49,698 nt of DNA from Alphaproteobacteria bacterium (GTDB lineage: Bacteria > Pseudomonadota > Alphaproteobacteria > GCA-2731375): contig JADHTB010000027.1 of NCBI GenBank assembly GCA_016776605.1, positions 1-49,698 of the forward strand, given 5' to 3'. The notes below the pieces were generated by a model. It was not told the DNA's origin. It searched no databases and worked only from the letters and a program-made list of their open reading frames with translations. Position 1 is the first letter of the stretch, and each line of letters opens with the position of its first letter. A program made the position numbers and the translations under genes. Shown piece by piece: positions 18,701-25,746 of this stretch.

Positions 18701-19571
18701 CGATGACCAGTTCCGCGGCGATCAGGGCAATGACGTTATTGATGGCCGTGGCGGGATCGACCGGGTTGATTTCGTCTCATACAGCAACGGAGTCTTCGTG
18801 GACCTGGCGGCAGGCATGGCTCAAGACGATGCGGGCGGTATCGACAGTCTGGCCAACATCGAGAACATCACCGGCTCACGGAACGCCGACGACCTGAACG
18901 GCGACGGCGGCAGCAACCTGATCCGCGGCAGCGGCGGTAATGACGTGATTGATGCCCGTACCGGCGATGACGGGGTAACCGGCGATGGCGGCAATGACAC
19001 CATCATTGATGCCGGCGCGGTGGTCGTGATCAATGCCGGTGACGATGGACACCACCATCACGGCAAGGGTCATGACAAAGGCAAGGGCAAAGGTCATGAC
19101 AAACACGACCATGACGACCATGGTCATGGCCATGGTGGCCACGATCACGGCAAGGGCCACCACAAGCACAAAGGCCACGACGATCACAAAGACAAGGGCA
19201 AGGGACACGACGACCACAAAGGTAAAGGCAAGGGCCAGGACAAGTACGATGATGACGACGGTGGCACCATTGTCGTGATCGAGTCCGACAATGACATTTA
19301 CACTGGTGGTATCGGCGACGACCTGTTCGTGTTCGGTGAATATAACGGCAATGATACGATCGTTGATTTCTCGGCTGGTGCCGGGTCCGAGGATGTGATC
19401 GATGTCAGCGCCCTAAACCTGGGCAGCCTGGGTGACCTTTTGGCCCTGGCCGATGACAACGGCGGCACCACGGACACCACGGACACCACGATAACCTTCA
19501 GCGACGAGGGGACGGTGACGCTAATCGGCGTCCAGGTCGCCGATTTGCATCAAGACGACTTTATCATTTAG
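15786..19571 (+). CDS. Large RTX / hemolysin-type calcium-binding repeat protein
   Basis: A 1261-residue acidic protein with no recognisable enzymatic domain. It consists of blocks of the nonapeptide calcium-binding motif GGxGxDxUx (for example GGAGDDWLNGGPGDDLLDGG). These alternate with a repeated module of the form VNLATGxAxDxWGxTDTLxxxENxxGS. Calcium-dependent folding outside the cell by type I secretion is typical of the family. The C-terminus has TGGIGDDLFVFGEYNGNDT and ends LHQDDFII, as in type I secretion substrates. A His/Lys/Asp/Gly-rich insert is at about residues 1089-1160. The start is the ATG at 15786 (MANIIGTSGDDILFG); an in-frame ATG at 15663 would add 41 less typical residues. 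No secretion genes are nearby. Confidence 0.93.
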   Translation: MANIIGTSGDDILFGTAFDDWLDGLDGIDVLNAGDGQDGLSGGIGNDFLYGGAGDDWLNGGPGDDLLDGGANGPNVDTVDYGDSPSGVNINLATGTANDGWGGTDTLINIEGVVGSSFDDVLIGDGGYNWFRPGAGNDYVDAAGGFDVLFYSDPGLNGVIIDLDAGTAQGLDAFGNVFNDIVLNFEAVHGSFGNDIITLAIGDGYAFGQAGNDEIYGQAGNNNLIGGSGDDILDGGADWDSVDYYDDGNDGFSAITQGAVVDLGAGTATDGWGGTDTLFNIESVGGSQLDDVIVGDGNDNHLTGGAGNDNIDGAVGHDYVVGGSGNDNLTGGSGNDTLDYSENSYWNELPVTQGVTVNLATGVATDNWGNTDTLSGFENIQGSNLDDTLTGAGGGGNLIGGDGNDTITGGGGSDWLYGGAGNDNIDGAGGHDYVVGGSGNDDLTGGSGNDTVDYSENNYWNELPVTQGVTVNLATGVAADNWGDTDTLSGFENIRGSNLDDTLIGAGGGGSLTGGGGNDTITGGGGFDWLRGDSGNDSLNGGGGYDIASYRYENFGDIPTINGGIVAHLGAVSTVIDRWGNTDTLSSIERVDGSHGDDIMSADAGFSGSYGDFTEFQGMGGDDTITGNGTTRISYFSSPDGILANLSLATVTFTDPGTTTVAALTVLDGWGGTDSIGSGIFSLHATDYDDYVLGSAIGEEIQLRGGNDWVDGGSGIDTLRYNAPGSVHVNLADGITYNDGWGGVDTLLNIENIRGGNNADMLIGDADDNKLQGEGGNDLLQGGGGDDEIYGGSGIDVIEGGDGIDYMLGGSGDDTLTGGSGIGDYIYAGGNGEGAFDYDIASFSDASGSLVANLGAVATVSGAGVGTDTLSHVEYVRGGQFDDIFNVDVSFQSSFTNAVDVEGLGGNDEITGNGATRLRFFKAEAGVTVDLALGVSYGSDGIDSANVGWDTFTGVRGAWGSLFDDILLGSAGDDQFRGDQGNDVIDGRGGIDRVDFVSYSNGVFVDLAAGMAQDDAGGIDSLANIENITGSRNADDLNGDGGSNLIRGSGGNDVIDARTGDDGVTGDGGNDTIIDAGAVVVINAGDDGHHHHGKGHDKGKGKGHDKHDHDDHGHGHGGHDHGKGHHKHKGHDDHKDKGKGHDDHKGKGKGQDKYDDDDGGTIVVIESDNDIYTGGIGDDLFVFGEYNGNDTIVDFSAGAGSEDVIDVSALNLGSLGDLLALADDNGGTTDTTDTTITFSDEGTVTLIGVQVADLHQDDFII
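16697..17380 (+). repeat. 342-bp tandem duplication inside the RTX gene
   Basis: Copy one at about 16697-17038 and copy two at about 17039-17380 are near-identical, with only scattered substitutions. Each encodes 114 residues: an RTX block plus the YWNELPVTQGVTVNLATGV module. The period is a multiple of three, so the reading frame is kept. Confidence 0.88.
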
Positions 19572-19598
19572 CAAATTGAGCCCTTAACGTCGCTCACC

Positions 19599-19649
19599 GA
19601 CCGTCGATGCAAATGCATCGGCGGTCATTTCGCTGCGGAAAACCGCAGC
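19599..19649 (+). terminator. Two consecutive hairpins after the RTX gene
   Basis: The first hairpin, 19599-19626, pairs GACCG and CGATGC with GCATCG and CGGTC around AAAT, and is followed by ATTT. The second, 19632-19649, is a perfect 7-bp stem GCTGCGG/CCGCAGC with loop AAAA. Neither has a long T tract, so this is a probable rather than certain terminator of the RTX transcript. Confidence 0.55.
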
Positions 19650-19688
19650 CAATCCCGTGGACTGACAAGACAACTTCCGGATAGCGAC

Positions 19689-20429
19689 ATGCGAGTCCTG
19701 CGCCTACAAAGGGGCATGGGAAACGCCATTGCAAACCGCCTGGGCAACTTCGATTGGGGCCTGATCGCGGGACAGATCGAAACCGGGGGCTATGCGCGCA
19801 TCGGGCCGCTGCTAAGCGCCGATGAATGTGCCGGCTTGATCGCGCTGTATGATCAGGCGCAATATTTTCGGAGCACGGTCGAGATGGCGCGTTATCGCTT
19901 TGGCGAGGGGCAATACCGTTATTTCGATAATCCGTTGCCGCCCCTGATTGCTGATCTGCGCCGGGCGCTGTATCGCCAATTGGCGCCGATCGCCAATGAC
20001 ATGGCCGCTAAGCTGCCCGGCACGGCGCATTACCCAGCCGAGCTGGAGGCTTTTCGCCAAATCTGTCACGCCGCGGGTCAGACCAGGCCCACGCCGCTGT
20101 TGCTGCGTTACGAGGCGGGTGGCTACAACCGTCTGCATCAGGACATTTACGGCGCGGTGCATTTTCCCTTGCAGGCGGTGTTTTTACTCAACCGGCGGGA
20201 GACGGATTTCACGGGCGGCGAGTTTTTGTTGTTGGAGCAACAGCCCCGGGCGCAATCCATCGGCCAGGCGGTCAACCTGGAACAGGGCGAGATGTTGATC
20301 TTTCCGGTCCGGGAACGCCCGGTCCAGGGCAAGCGCGGCTATTTCCGCGCGCCCATGCGCCACGGCGTCAGCCGCTTGCACACGGGCCACCGCCACACCC
20401 TGGGCCTGATCTTTCACGATGCGGAATAG
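19689..20429 (+). CDS. 2OG-Fe(II) oxygenase (prolyl hydroxylase-like)
   Basis: A 246-residue protein with the double-stranded beta-helix of Fe(II)/2-oxoglutarate dioxygenases. The iron ligands fit an HxD motif in YNRLHQDIYGAVHFPLQAVF and a distal His in APMRHGVSRLHTGHRHTLGL, where a downstream Arg (GHRHTL) may bind 2-oxoglutarate. The substrate is unknown; the family includes protein hydroxylases. The ATG at 19689 was kept; an ATG at 19716 preceded by AAAGGGG is also plausible. It lies between the RTX gene and the DsbA-family gene; no operon link is certain. Confidence 0.87.
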   Translation: MRVLRLQRGMGNAIANRLGNFDWGLIAGQIETGGYARIGPLLSADECAGLIALYDQAQYFRSTVEMARYRFGEGQYRYFDNPLPPLIADLRRALYRQLAPIANDMAAKLPGTAHYPAELEAFRQICHAAGQTRPTPLLLRYEAGGYNRLHQDIYGAVHFPLQAVFLLNRRETDFTGGEFLLLEQQPRAQSIGQAVNLEQGEMLIFPVRERPVQGKRGYFRAPMRHGVSRLHTGHRHTLGLIFHDAE

Positions 20430-20496
20430 ATAGGCCGTACCTCTGTCGCACCCGATCACGCAGAATTGCATATGACAGCAGCGCCGGCGGTATCAT

Positions 20497-20512
20497 CCGC
20501 CCGGCCGGGCGG
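20497..20512 (+). terminator. Perfect GC palindrome, probable terminator
   Basis: CCGCCCGGCCGGGCGG is a perfect palindrome that is followed by TTATACTTTTCTCT. It lies downstream of the oxygenase gene and 50 bp upstream of the DsbA-family start. It could end the oxygenase transcript. The following TTATACT could equally be part of a promoter for the next gene. Confidence 0.4.
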
Positions 20513-20561
20513 TTATACTTTTCTCTGACCTTGTTCCCATGGACCTGAAGAAAGACGTGCA

Positions 20562-21182
20562 ATGGCTGAACCGATCACCTTGGAAATATTCACCGATTAC
20601 GTTTGACCGTGGTGTTATCTCAGTACCGGGCGTATTGAAAAACTAAAGCGGAATTTTAATATCGAGGCGAAGTGGATACATTTTCCCCTGCACCCCGAAA
20701 CCCCCCAGGAAGGCCGCAGTCTGGCGGAATTGTTCGCGGGCCGGGATATGGACCTGGACGCCATGTACACCCGCATGAAGGGGCTGATGGACGCCGAGGA
20801 TCTGCCCTACAGCCCGCGCACCCATACCTATAACAGCCGGCTGGCCCAGGAATTGGGCAAATGGGCCGATACCCAGCCCGGCGGCGAGGCCATTCATGAT
20901 GCCCTGTACCGGGCCTATTTCGTCGATGGCGTGAATGTGGGCGATGTGGAGGCGCTGCTGGTGGTGGCCCAGGCGGTGGGCCTGGATGTGGCGGCGGCGC
21001 GCCAGGTGCTGGAAAGCCGCAGCTTTAAGGATGCGGTCGATGCTGATTGGGAAAAATCCCGGCAGTATGGCGTGACCGGGGTGCCGACCTTTGTCGCCGG
21101 CCGCCAGGGTGTGGTTGGGGCCCAGCCCTATGAAGCGTTGGAACAGTTGTTGCAAGAAGCCGGGGCCGAGGCTAAAAGCTAG
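20562..21182 (+). CDS. DsbA/FrnE-family oxidoreductase, predicted selenoprotein (in-frame TGA at active site)
   Basis: Thioredoxin-fold protein of the DsbA/FrnE group (206 residues when TGA is read as Sec). The N-terminus MAEPITLEIFTDYV is followed by TGA at 20604-20606 and then PWCYLSTGRIEKL. Members of this group normally have DYVCPWCYL here, so the TGA replaces the first, nucleophilic Cys of CPWC at residue 15. The remaining frame runs without interruption to 21182. It keeps HPETPQEG, the MKGLMDAEDLPY helix and the cis-Pro loop GVTGVPTFV (Pro about 175). An SECIS-like hairpin lies just downstream of the TGA. The upstream ribosome-binding site is weak (GAAGAAAG). If Sec is not inserted, translation would stop after 14 residues. 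A pseudogene or a sequencing error is the alternative. A rescue start at ATG 20730 would lack the active site. Confidence 0.8.
20604..20637 (+). promoter_or_regulatory. Candidate Sec UGA codon and bacterial SECIS hairpin
   Basis: The TGA is at 20604-20606. After 14 nt, CAGTAC (20621-20626) pairs with GTATTG (20632-20637) in six pairs, including one G-T. The 5-nt loop CGGGC (20627-20631) has G at its second position. The apical loop begins 20 nt after the UGA. Bacterial SECIS elements are a short stem at about 16-37 nt with a G in the first two loop positions, so this fits. It is a hand-folded prediction. Confidence 0.65.
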
Positions 21183-21207
21183 ATCATTTTCAATGAACGC
21201 TGGACCA

Positions 21208-21272
21208 GCCCGCTCCCCCTCCCGGCCACTCATTGATCATAATCCCGTGGGTGGCCGGGAGGGGGAGCGGGC
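21208..21272. terminator. Long GC hairpin between convergent genes, copy 1
   Basis: A 22-bp perfect inverted repeat, arms at 21208-21229 and 21251-21272, with a 21-nt loop ending CCCGTGG. It lies between the DsbA-family stop and the convergent SDR stop and could serve both as a terminator. A second copy is at 49232-49307. Confidence 0.8.
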
Positions 21273-21303
21273 GGCTTGGCAATCCGACATAAGTCGGAAA
21301 GTC

Positions 21304-22086
21304 TTAGTGAATGACTTCGTCTGGTGCCGGCGCAACCGGCTGGGCGTCCGCGGCGACCCATAGGCCAGTTTCCGTGAAACCAGGCTCGGCCAGGCGGATC
21401 AAGGTTTCCGCCACATGTTCGGGCGGGGGCAACTGGTCGGGGTCTTCGCCGGGAAAGGCGCCGGCCCGCAACGCCGTCCGCGTCGGGCCGGGATTGACCA
21501 GATTGACCCGCACATTGGTTTTCCGGGTTTCGCGGGCATAAATTTGGGCAATAGCGTCCAGGGCTGCCTTGGTCGAGGCATAAAGCGCCCAATAGGGCGG
21601 CAGGCTGTGCGTCACGCCGGATGTAACAAAAATCGCCCGCCCGGCATCGGATTGCCGCAACAAGGGATCCAGGGAACGGATCAGGCGATAGTTGGCGGTG
21701 ACGTTCAGGTCATAAGTGCGCTGCCAGACCTCGGGCCGAATATGACCCACGGGGGACAGGTCGCCTAAAATCGCGGCGTTGCCCACCAGGATATCCAGCT
21801 TGCCCCAACGTTCAAATATCTGCCGGCCCAGATCGTCGATGGCGGCAAAATCGCATAAATCCATGGGCACCAGCGTTGCGCTGCCGCCGGCCCCGGCCTT
21901 CTCAGCTTGGGCCTTCTCAGCCTGGGCCTTGATCTGGTCATCCACGTCTTCCAGCGCGCCGGTGGTCCGGGCGATCAGGATGACATGGGCGCCCTCGGCG
22001 GCATAGGCCTTGGCCACGGCCGCCCCGACCCCGCGCGAAGCGCCGGTAATCAAGGCGATGCGGTTTTTCAGACGTTGGCTCATCAA
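21304..22086 (-). CDS. SDR family NAD(P)-dependent oxidoreductase
   Basis: A 260-residue short-chain dehydrogenase. The cofactor motif ALITGASRGVGAAVAKAYA is at residues 12-30, the NNAG-equivalent is VGNAAILGDL, and the catalytic Tyr and Lys are in YASTKAALDAI. A short internal duplication (AQAEK twice) sits at about residues 57-66. It lies 6 bp after purF on the same strand and so probably ends the radA-cvpA-purF transcript. The substrate is unknown. Similarity to the YciK-like group is suggestive only. Confidence 0.9.
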   Translation of the reverse strand: MMSQRLKNRIALITGASRGVGAAVAKAYAAEGAHVILIARTTGALEDVDDQIKAQAEKAQAEKAGAGGSATLVPMDLCDFAAIDDLGRQIFERWGKLDILVGNAAILGDLSPVGHIRPEVWQRTYDLNVTANYRLIRSLDPLLRQSDAGRAIFVTSGVTHSLPPYWALYASTKAALDAIAQIYARETRKTNVRVNLVNPGPTRTALRAGAFPGEDPDQLPPPEHVAETLIRLAEPGFTETGLWVAADAQPVAPAPDEVIH

Positions 22087-22092
22087 GGGTCT

Positions 22093-23565
22093 CTAACCAT
22101 GCTCCGCCAGCAGCGACAATTGCGCCGACGGCCGGCCTTGCAGCAGATCGACCAACGACACCGGGTATTCATTGGTGAAACAGGCATCGCAATATTGCGG
22201 CTGGTTGGCGTCTCTATCGGCCCCGCCCACGGCCTGGTACAGGCCGTTGACGGAGATGAAAGCCAGACTATCGACGCCGATTTCCCGCGCCATGGCCTCT
22301 ACATCCATTTTGGCCGCCAGCAATTCATCGCGGCTGGGGGTATCGATGCCGTAATAGCAGGGATTGGCCGTGGGCGGCGAGGCGATGCGCATGTGAACTT
22401 CGGTGGCGCCGGCCTCGCGCACCATCTGCACGATTTTTTGCGAGGTGGTGCCGCGCACGATGGAATCGTCAACCAAAATCACGCGCCGGCCCACGATCTC
22501 GGCCCGGTTGGCATTATGCTTCAGCTTAACGCCGAAGTTACGGATACTCTGGGATGGCTCGATAAATGTGCGGCCGACATAATGGTTGCGGATGATGCCC
22601 AACTCGAACGGAATGCCGGATTCCTCGGCATAGCCGATGGCGGCGGGGGTGCCGGAATCGGGCACTGGTATGATCACATCCGCCGGCACGGCGCTTTCCC
22701 GCGCCAGATTGGCGCCAATGGCCTTTCGCACCGTATAGATGGAACGGTCATTGGTAATGCTGTCGGGCCTGGAGAAATAGACATATTCGAAAATGCAGGG
22801 CCGCGATTTGGCGGGGGGAAAGGGCATCAAACTTTCAATGCCGTCGCGGTCGCAGACGACAATTTCGCCGGGCGCGACTTCGCGGATAAATTCGGCACCG
22901 ATAATGTCCAGGGCGCAGGTTTCCGACGTCAGGATAGGCGCGCCGTCCAGATGGCCCAGAATTAATGGCCGCACCCCCATGGGATCGCGCACGCCGATCA
23001 ATTGATTGTCGGTCATGGCAACCAGACTGTAGGCCCCGACCACAGCCTTCAAGGCATCGACGATGCGGTCCAGCAGATCGTGGTAGGTAGAGGTGGCGAT
23101 CAAATGGATGATCACCTCTGTATCCATGGTTGATTGAAAGATGCAGCCGCGCTGGACCAATTGGCTGCGCAAGGTTCGCGCGTTGGTCAGATTGCCGTTA
23201 TGTCCGATGGCAAAACCACCCGTTTGCAATTCCGCGAACAGGGGCTGGACGTTGCGCAGGATGGTGTCGCCGGTGGTGGCATAGCGGTTGTGCCCCAGGG
23301 CGGCATCGCCTGGCAGCCGTCTGATAACGGCCTCGGAGTTGAAATTATCACCTACCTGGCCAAGGCTGCGGTGGGCATAGAATTGCGTGCCGTCGTGGGT
23401 GACGATGCCGGCGGCCTCCTGCCCCCGATGCTGCAGGGCATGCAGCCCCAGCACCGTGTTGGCGGCGGCATCCGCGCTGCCAATGATGCCGAAAACCCCG
23501 CATTCCTCGTGAAACTTGTCACTGTCGGCGGAGGAAACGGCGAAGGGATGGGTCGTCAGTTCCAT
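22093..23565 (-). CDS. purF: Amidophosphoribosyltransferase
   Basis: First committed enzyme of purine synthesis: transfers glutamine amide nitrogen to PRPP. The N-terminal glutaminase domain carries the Cys nucleophile in [10 protein letters not shown], about 18 residues in, so a short propeptide would be cleaved. The C-terminal phosphoribosyltransferase domain has the PRPP motif [15 protein letters not shown] chose the ATG at 23565 ([14 protein letters not shown]) because AAAGG precedes it; a GTG at 23601 is also in frame. This gives 490 residues, a normal length. It lies between cvpA and an SDR gene. Confidence 0.96.
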   Translation of the reverse strand: MELTTHPFAVSSADSDKFHEECGVFGIIGSADAAANTVLGLHALQHRGQEAAGIVTHDGTQFYAHRSLGQVGDNFNSEAVIRRLPGDAALGHNRYATTGDTILRNVQPLFAELQTGGFAIGHNGNLTNARTLRSQLVQRGCIFQSTMDTEVIIHLIATSTYHDLLDRIVDALKAVVGAYSLVAMTDNQLIGVRDPMGVRPLILGHLDGAPILTSETCALDIIGAEFIREVAPGEIVVCDRDGIESLMPFPPAKSRPCIFEYVYFSRPDSITNDRSIYTVRKAIGANLARESAVPADVIIPVPDSGTPAAIGYAEESGIPFELGIIRNHYVGRTFIEPSQSIRNFGVKLKHNANRAEIVGRRVILVDDSIVRGTTSQKIVQMVREAGATEVHMRIASPPTANPCYYGIDTPSRDELLAAKMDVEAMAREIGVDSLAFISVNGLYQAVGGADRDANQPQYCDACFTNEYPVSLVDLLQGRPSAQLSLLAEHG

Positions 23566-23614
23566 GGCGCGGCCTTTGCTGCCCTGGCGCTCGAAAAGCA
23601 CTCCGGGCGCTGCT

Positions 23615-24337
23615 TCAATTGTCGGTCCGATTTTGAATAAGGCGGTTCATATCGTCGCGCGAGCCGGATGTATAGCCGTTTTCGCCGCGTTTGTCAGCGC
23701 CCCCCGTTGTGCCGCTTGCGGCACCGGGCAGGGCGCTCTTCAGGCGTTCCGCCGCCCGGCCTGTGTTGATGGCTTTGTCCAGCGTGGAATTCACGCTCTG
23801 GCCGCCCTCACGGCCCAATTCCCCGACCCCCGCCAAACCCTTGCGGACGTCTTCGGGCGCCAGCCTGGCCAGCAAGTCGGCGCTATATTCGATGGCCGGC
23901 ATGGCGCGGGCGTCGCGCAGCCAATCGGGCTGTTCATCCTTGGCCAGGAATTGCACCAAGACCAGATAGGCCAGCGAGGTCACGACGACACCGCGAAGCA
24001 GGCCAAACAAAAAGCCGAGGGACCGGTCCAGGATGCCGATATCGCTGCGTTGTACCCGACGCGATATAGCCGACGACAGCAGCGAGGCCAGGGTCAATAC
24101 CACAACAAAAATGCCGACCGCCGTGATGCTGTCGGCAATCAGGCCCTGGTCTATATAGCGCCGCACGATGGGTTGCAGCAGCGGGAACAATTCCAGCGCG
24201 GCGACGGTGGCAATGACCCAGCCGGCGATAGACAGGACTTCCTTGACGAAGCCGCGGCTCAAGGCCAGCAAGCCTGAAATCAGCAAGATGGCCAGGATCG
24301 CCAGATCGGTCACGTTGATGGGCAATTGGCTTAACAT
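23615..24337 (-). CDS. cvpA: CvpA family membrane protein
   Basis: Integral membrane protein, 240 residues. Four hydrophobic segments occupy about residues 1-140 (ITDLAILAILLISGLLALSR, VLSIAGWVIATVAALELF and two more). The CvpA arginine/glycine loop FVKEVLSIAGW is present. The C-terminal 90 residues are soluble and polar. In Escherichia coli, cvpA is adjacent to purF and is needed for colicin V production and envelope stress resistance; its molecular role is unclear. The cvpA-purF adjacency is kept here. Confidence 0.9.
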   Translation of the reverse strand: MLSQLPINVTDLAILAILLISGLLALSRGFVKEVLSIAGWVIATVAALELFPLLQPIVRRYIDQGLIADSITAVGIFVVVLTLASLLSSAISRRVQRSDIGILDRSLGFLFGLLRGVVVTSLAYLVLVQFLAKDEQPDWLRDARAMPAIEYSADLLARLAPEDVRKGLAGVGELGREGGQSVNSTLDKAINTGRAAERLKSALPGAASGTTGGADKRGENGYTSGSRDDMNRLIQNRTDN

Positions 24338-24344
24338 GCCGGTT

Positions 24345-25739
24345 CTATACGGCCTTCACACCATCGGATGCAAACAGTTCCACCAGCTCGGGCAGGCGGC
24401 CAATTTCGCGAACCGTCAGCGGGCTTTTGCGGGGCTTGCGCCAGGGCGGGGTCAGGGCTTGGGTAAAGCCCAATTTGGCGGCTTCCTTTAGACGCAATTC
24501 GGCCTGCGCCACCGCCCGCACCTCGCCCGATAGGCTGATCTCGCCAAACAAAACGGCCTCTTGCGGTACCGGCACCTCCATCAGGGAGGAAACCAGGGCC
24601 GCGGCTACCGCCAGATCCGCCGCCGGTTCGCCGATGCGCAGTCCTCCGGCCACGTTCAGATAAACATCGTGTCCCGCCACGCCCAGACCGCAGCGGGCGT
24701 CGAGTACCGCCAGCACCATCGCCAGGCGGTTGCTATCCCAGCCCACCACCGTGCGCCGTGGCGTGCCGGGCGGCGAGGGGGCGACCAGGGCCTGAATTTC
24801 CACCAATACCGGCCGGCTGCCTTCCAGGCCGGCGAAAACGGCGCTGCCGGAGATGTCGCCGCCCGCGCCCCGGTTGGCCAGAAACAGGGCCGAGGGATTG
24901 GAGACCTCCATCAGGCCGGCGTCGCTCATCTCGAACACGCCGATTTCGTCCGTTGGGCCATAGCGGTTTTTCACGGCGCGGAGGATGCGGAATTGATGAC
25001 CGCGCTCGCCCTCGAAATACAGCACGCAGTCGACCATATGCTCCAATACCCGCGGCCCGGCGATCTGCCCGTCCTTGGTTACGTGTCCCACCAGCAGCAA
25101 ACAGATATCCCGCCGCTTGGCGGCCCGGATCAATTCCTGGGCCGAGGCGCGGACTTGGCTGACCGTGCCGGGTGCCGCCGCCACGCTGTCCACATACATG
25201 GTTTGGATCGAATCGATGACCACCACGCGCGGTGCGTTCGGGCTGTCCAGGGTGGCGACGATATCGCGTACGGACGTGGCGGCGGCTAGATCCAGGGGGG
25301 CGCCTTCAAGGCCCAGACGCCGGGCCCGCATGCGCACCTGCGCCGGGGCCTCCTCGCCCGAAATATAGGCGCAGGTAACGCCCTGCTGGGCCAATCGGGC
25401 CACCACCTGTAACAAAAGCGTGGATTTGCCAATGCCCGGATCGCCGCCGATCAGGATGGCCGAACCCGGTACCAGGCCGCCGCCGCAGACCCGGTCGAAT
25501 TCGCCAAGCCCCGAGGTGGTGCGCGGCCCCTCCATCTCGCCATGCTTGTCTAATTTGCGAAAGTCCAGAACGCGGCCCTTGGGCTGCCCCTTGCCCGTGC
25601 CCAGGCCATGCGGCGGCGCCTCGCGCAGCGCTTCCTCGGCAATGGTGTTCCATTCGCCACAGGACGTACAGCGACCGGACCACTTGCCGTGCACCGCGCC
25701 ACAGCTTTGACAAACAAAATTTTCAAGCGCCCTGGCCAC
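24345..25739 (-). CDS. radA: DNA repair protein RadA
   Basis: RecA-like ATPase that promotes branch migration in recombination. The zinc finger CQSCGAVHGKWSGRCTSC is at about residues 10-27. Walker A is GDPGIGKSTLLLQ near 97-105. The RadA motif appears as KNRYG (KNRFG in most family members), near 257. The Lon-like C-terminal domain includes YLNVAGGLRIGEPAADLAVA. The GTG at 25739 preceded by GAGG is the start, giving 464 residues. It lies between the mlaF-like gene and cvpA, each gap under 10 bp. Confidence 0.96.
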   Translation of the reverse strand: MARALENFVCQSCGAVHGKWSGRCTSCGEWNTIAEEALREAPPHGLGTGKGQPKGRVLDFRKLDKHGEMEGPRTTSGLGEFDRVCGGGLVPGSAILIGGDPGIGKSTLLLQVVARLAQQGVTCAYISGEEAPAQVRMRARRLGLEGAPLDLAAATSVRDIVATLDSPNAPRVVVIDSIQTMYVDSVAAAPGTVSQVRASAQELIRAAKRRDICLLLVGHVTKDGQIAGPRVLEHMVDCVLYFEGERGHQFRILRAVKNRYGPTDEIGVFEMSDAGLMEVSNPSALFLANRGAGGDISGSAVFAGLEGSRPVLVEIQALVAPSPPGTPRRTVVGWDSNRLAMVLAVLDARCGLGVAGHDVYLNVAGGLRIGEPAADLAVAAALVSSLMEVPVPQEAVLFGEISLSGEVRAVAQAELRLKEAAKLGFTQALTPPWRKPRKSPLTVREIGRLPELVELFASDGVKAV

Positions 25740-25746
25740 GTTACCC

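Noticed and set aside
20730..21182. The DsbA-family gene as a simple truncated gene starting at ATG 20730
   Set aside because: This would omit the active site and the first third of the fold, while the upstream frame encodes exactly the expected N-terminus apart from one TGA.
22093..23601. GTG at 23601 as the purF start
   Set aside because: It lacks a well-spaced ribosome-binding site and adds residues not typical of PurF; the ATG at 23565 has AAAGG upstream. It cannot be excluded.
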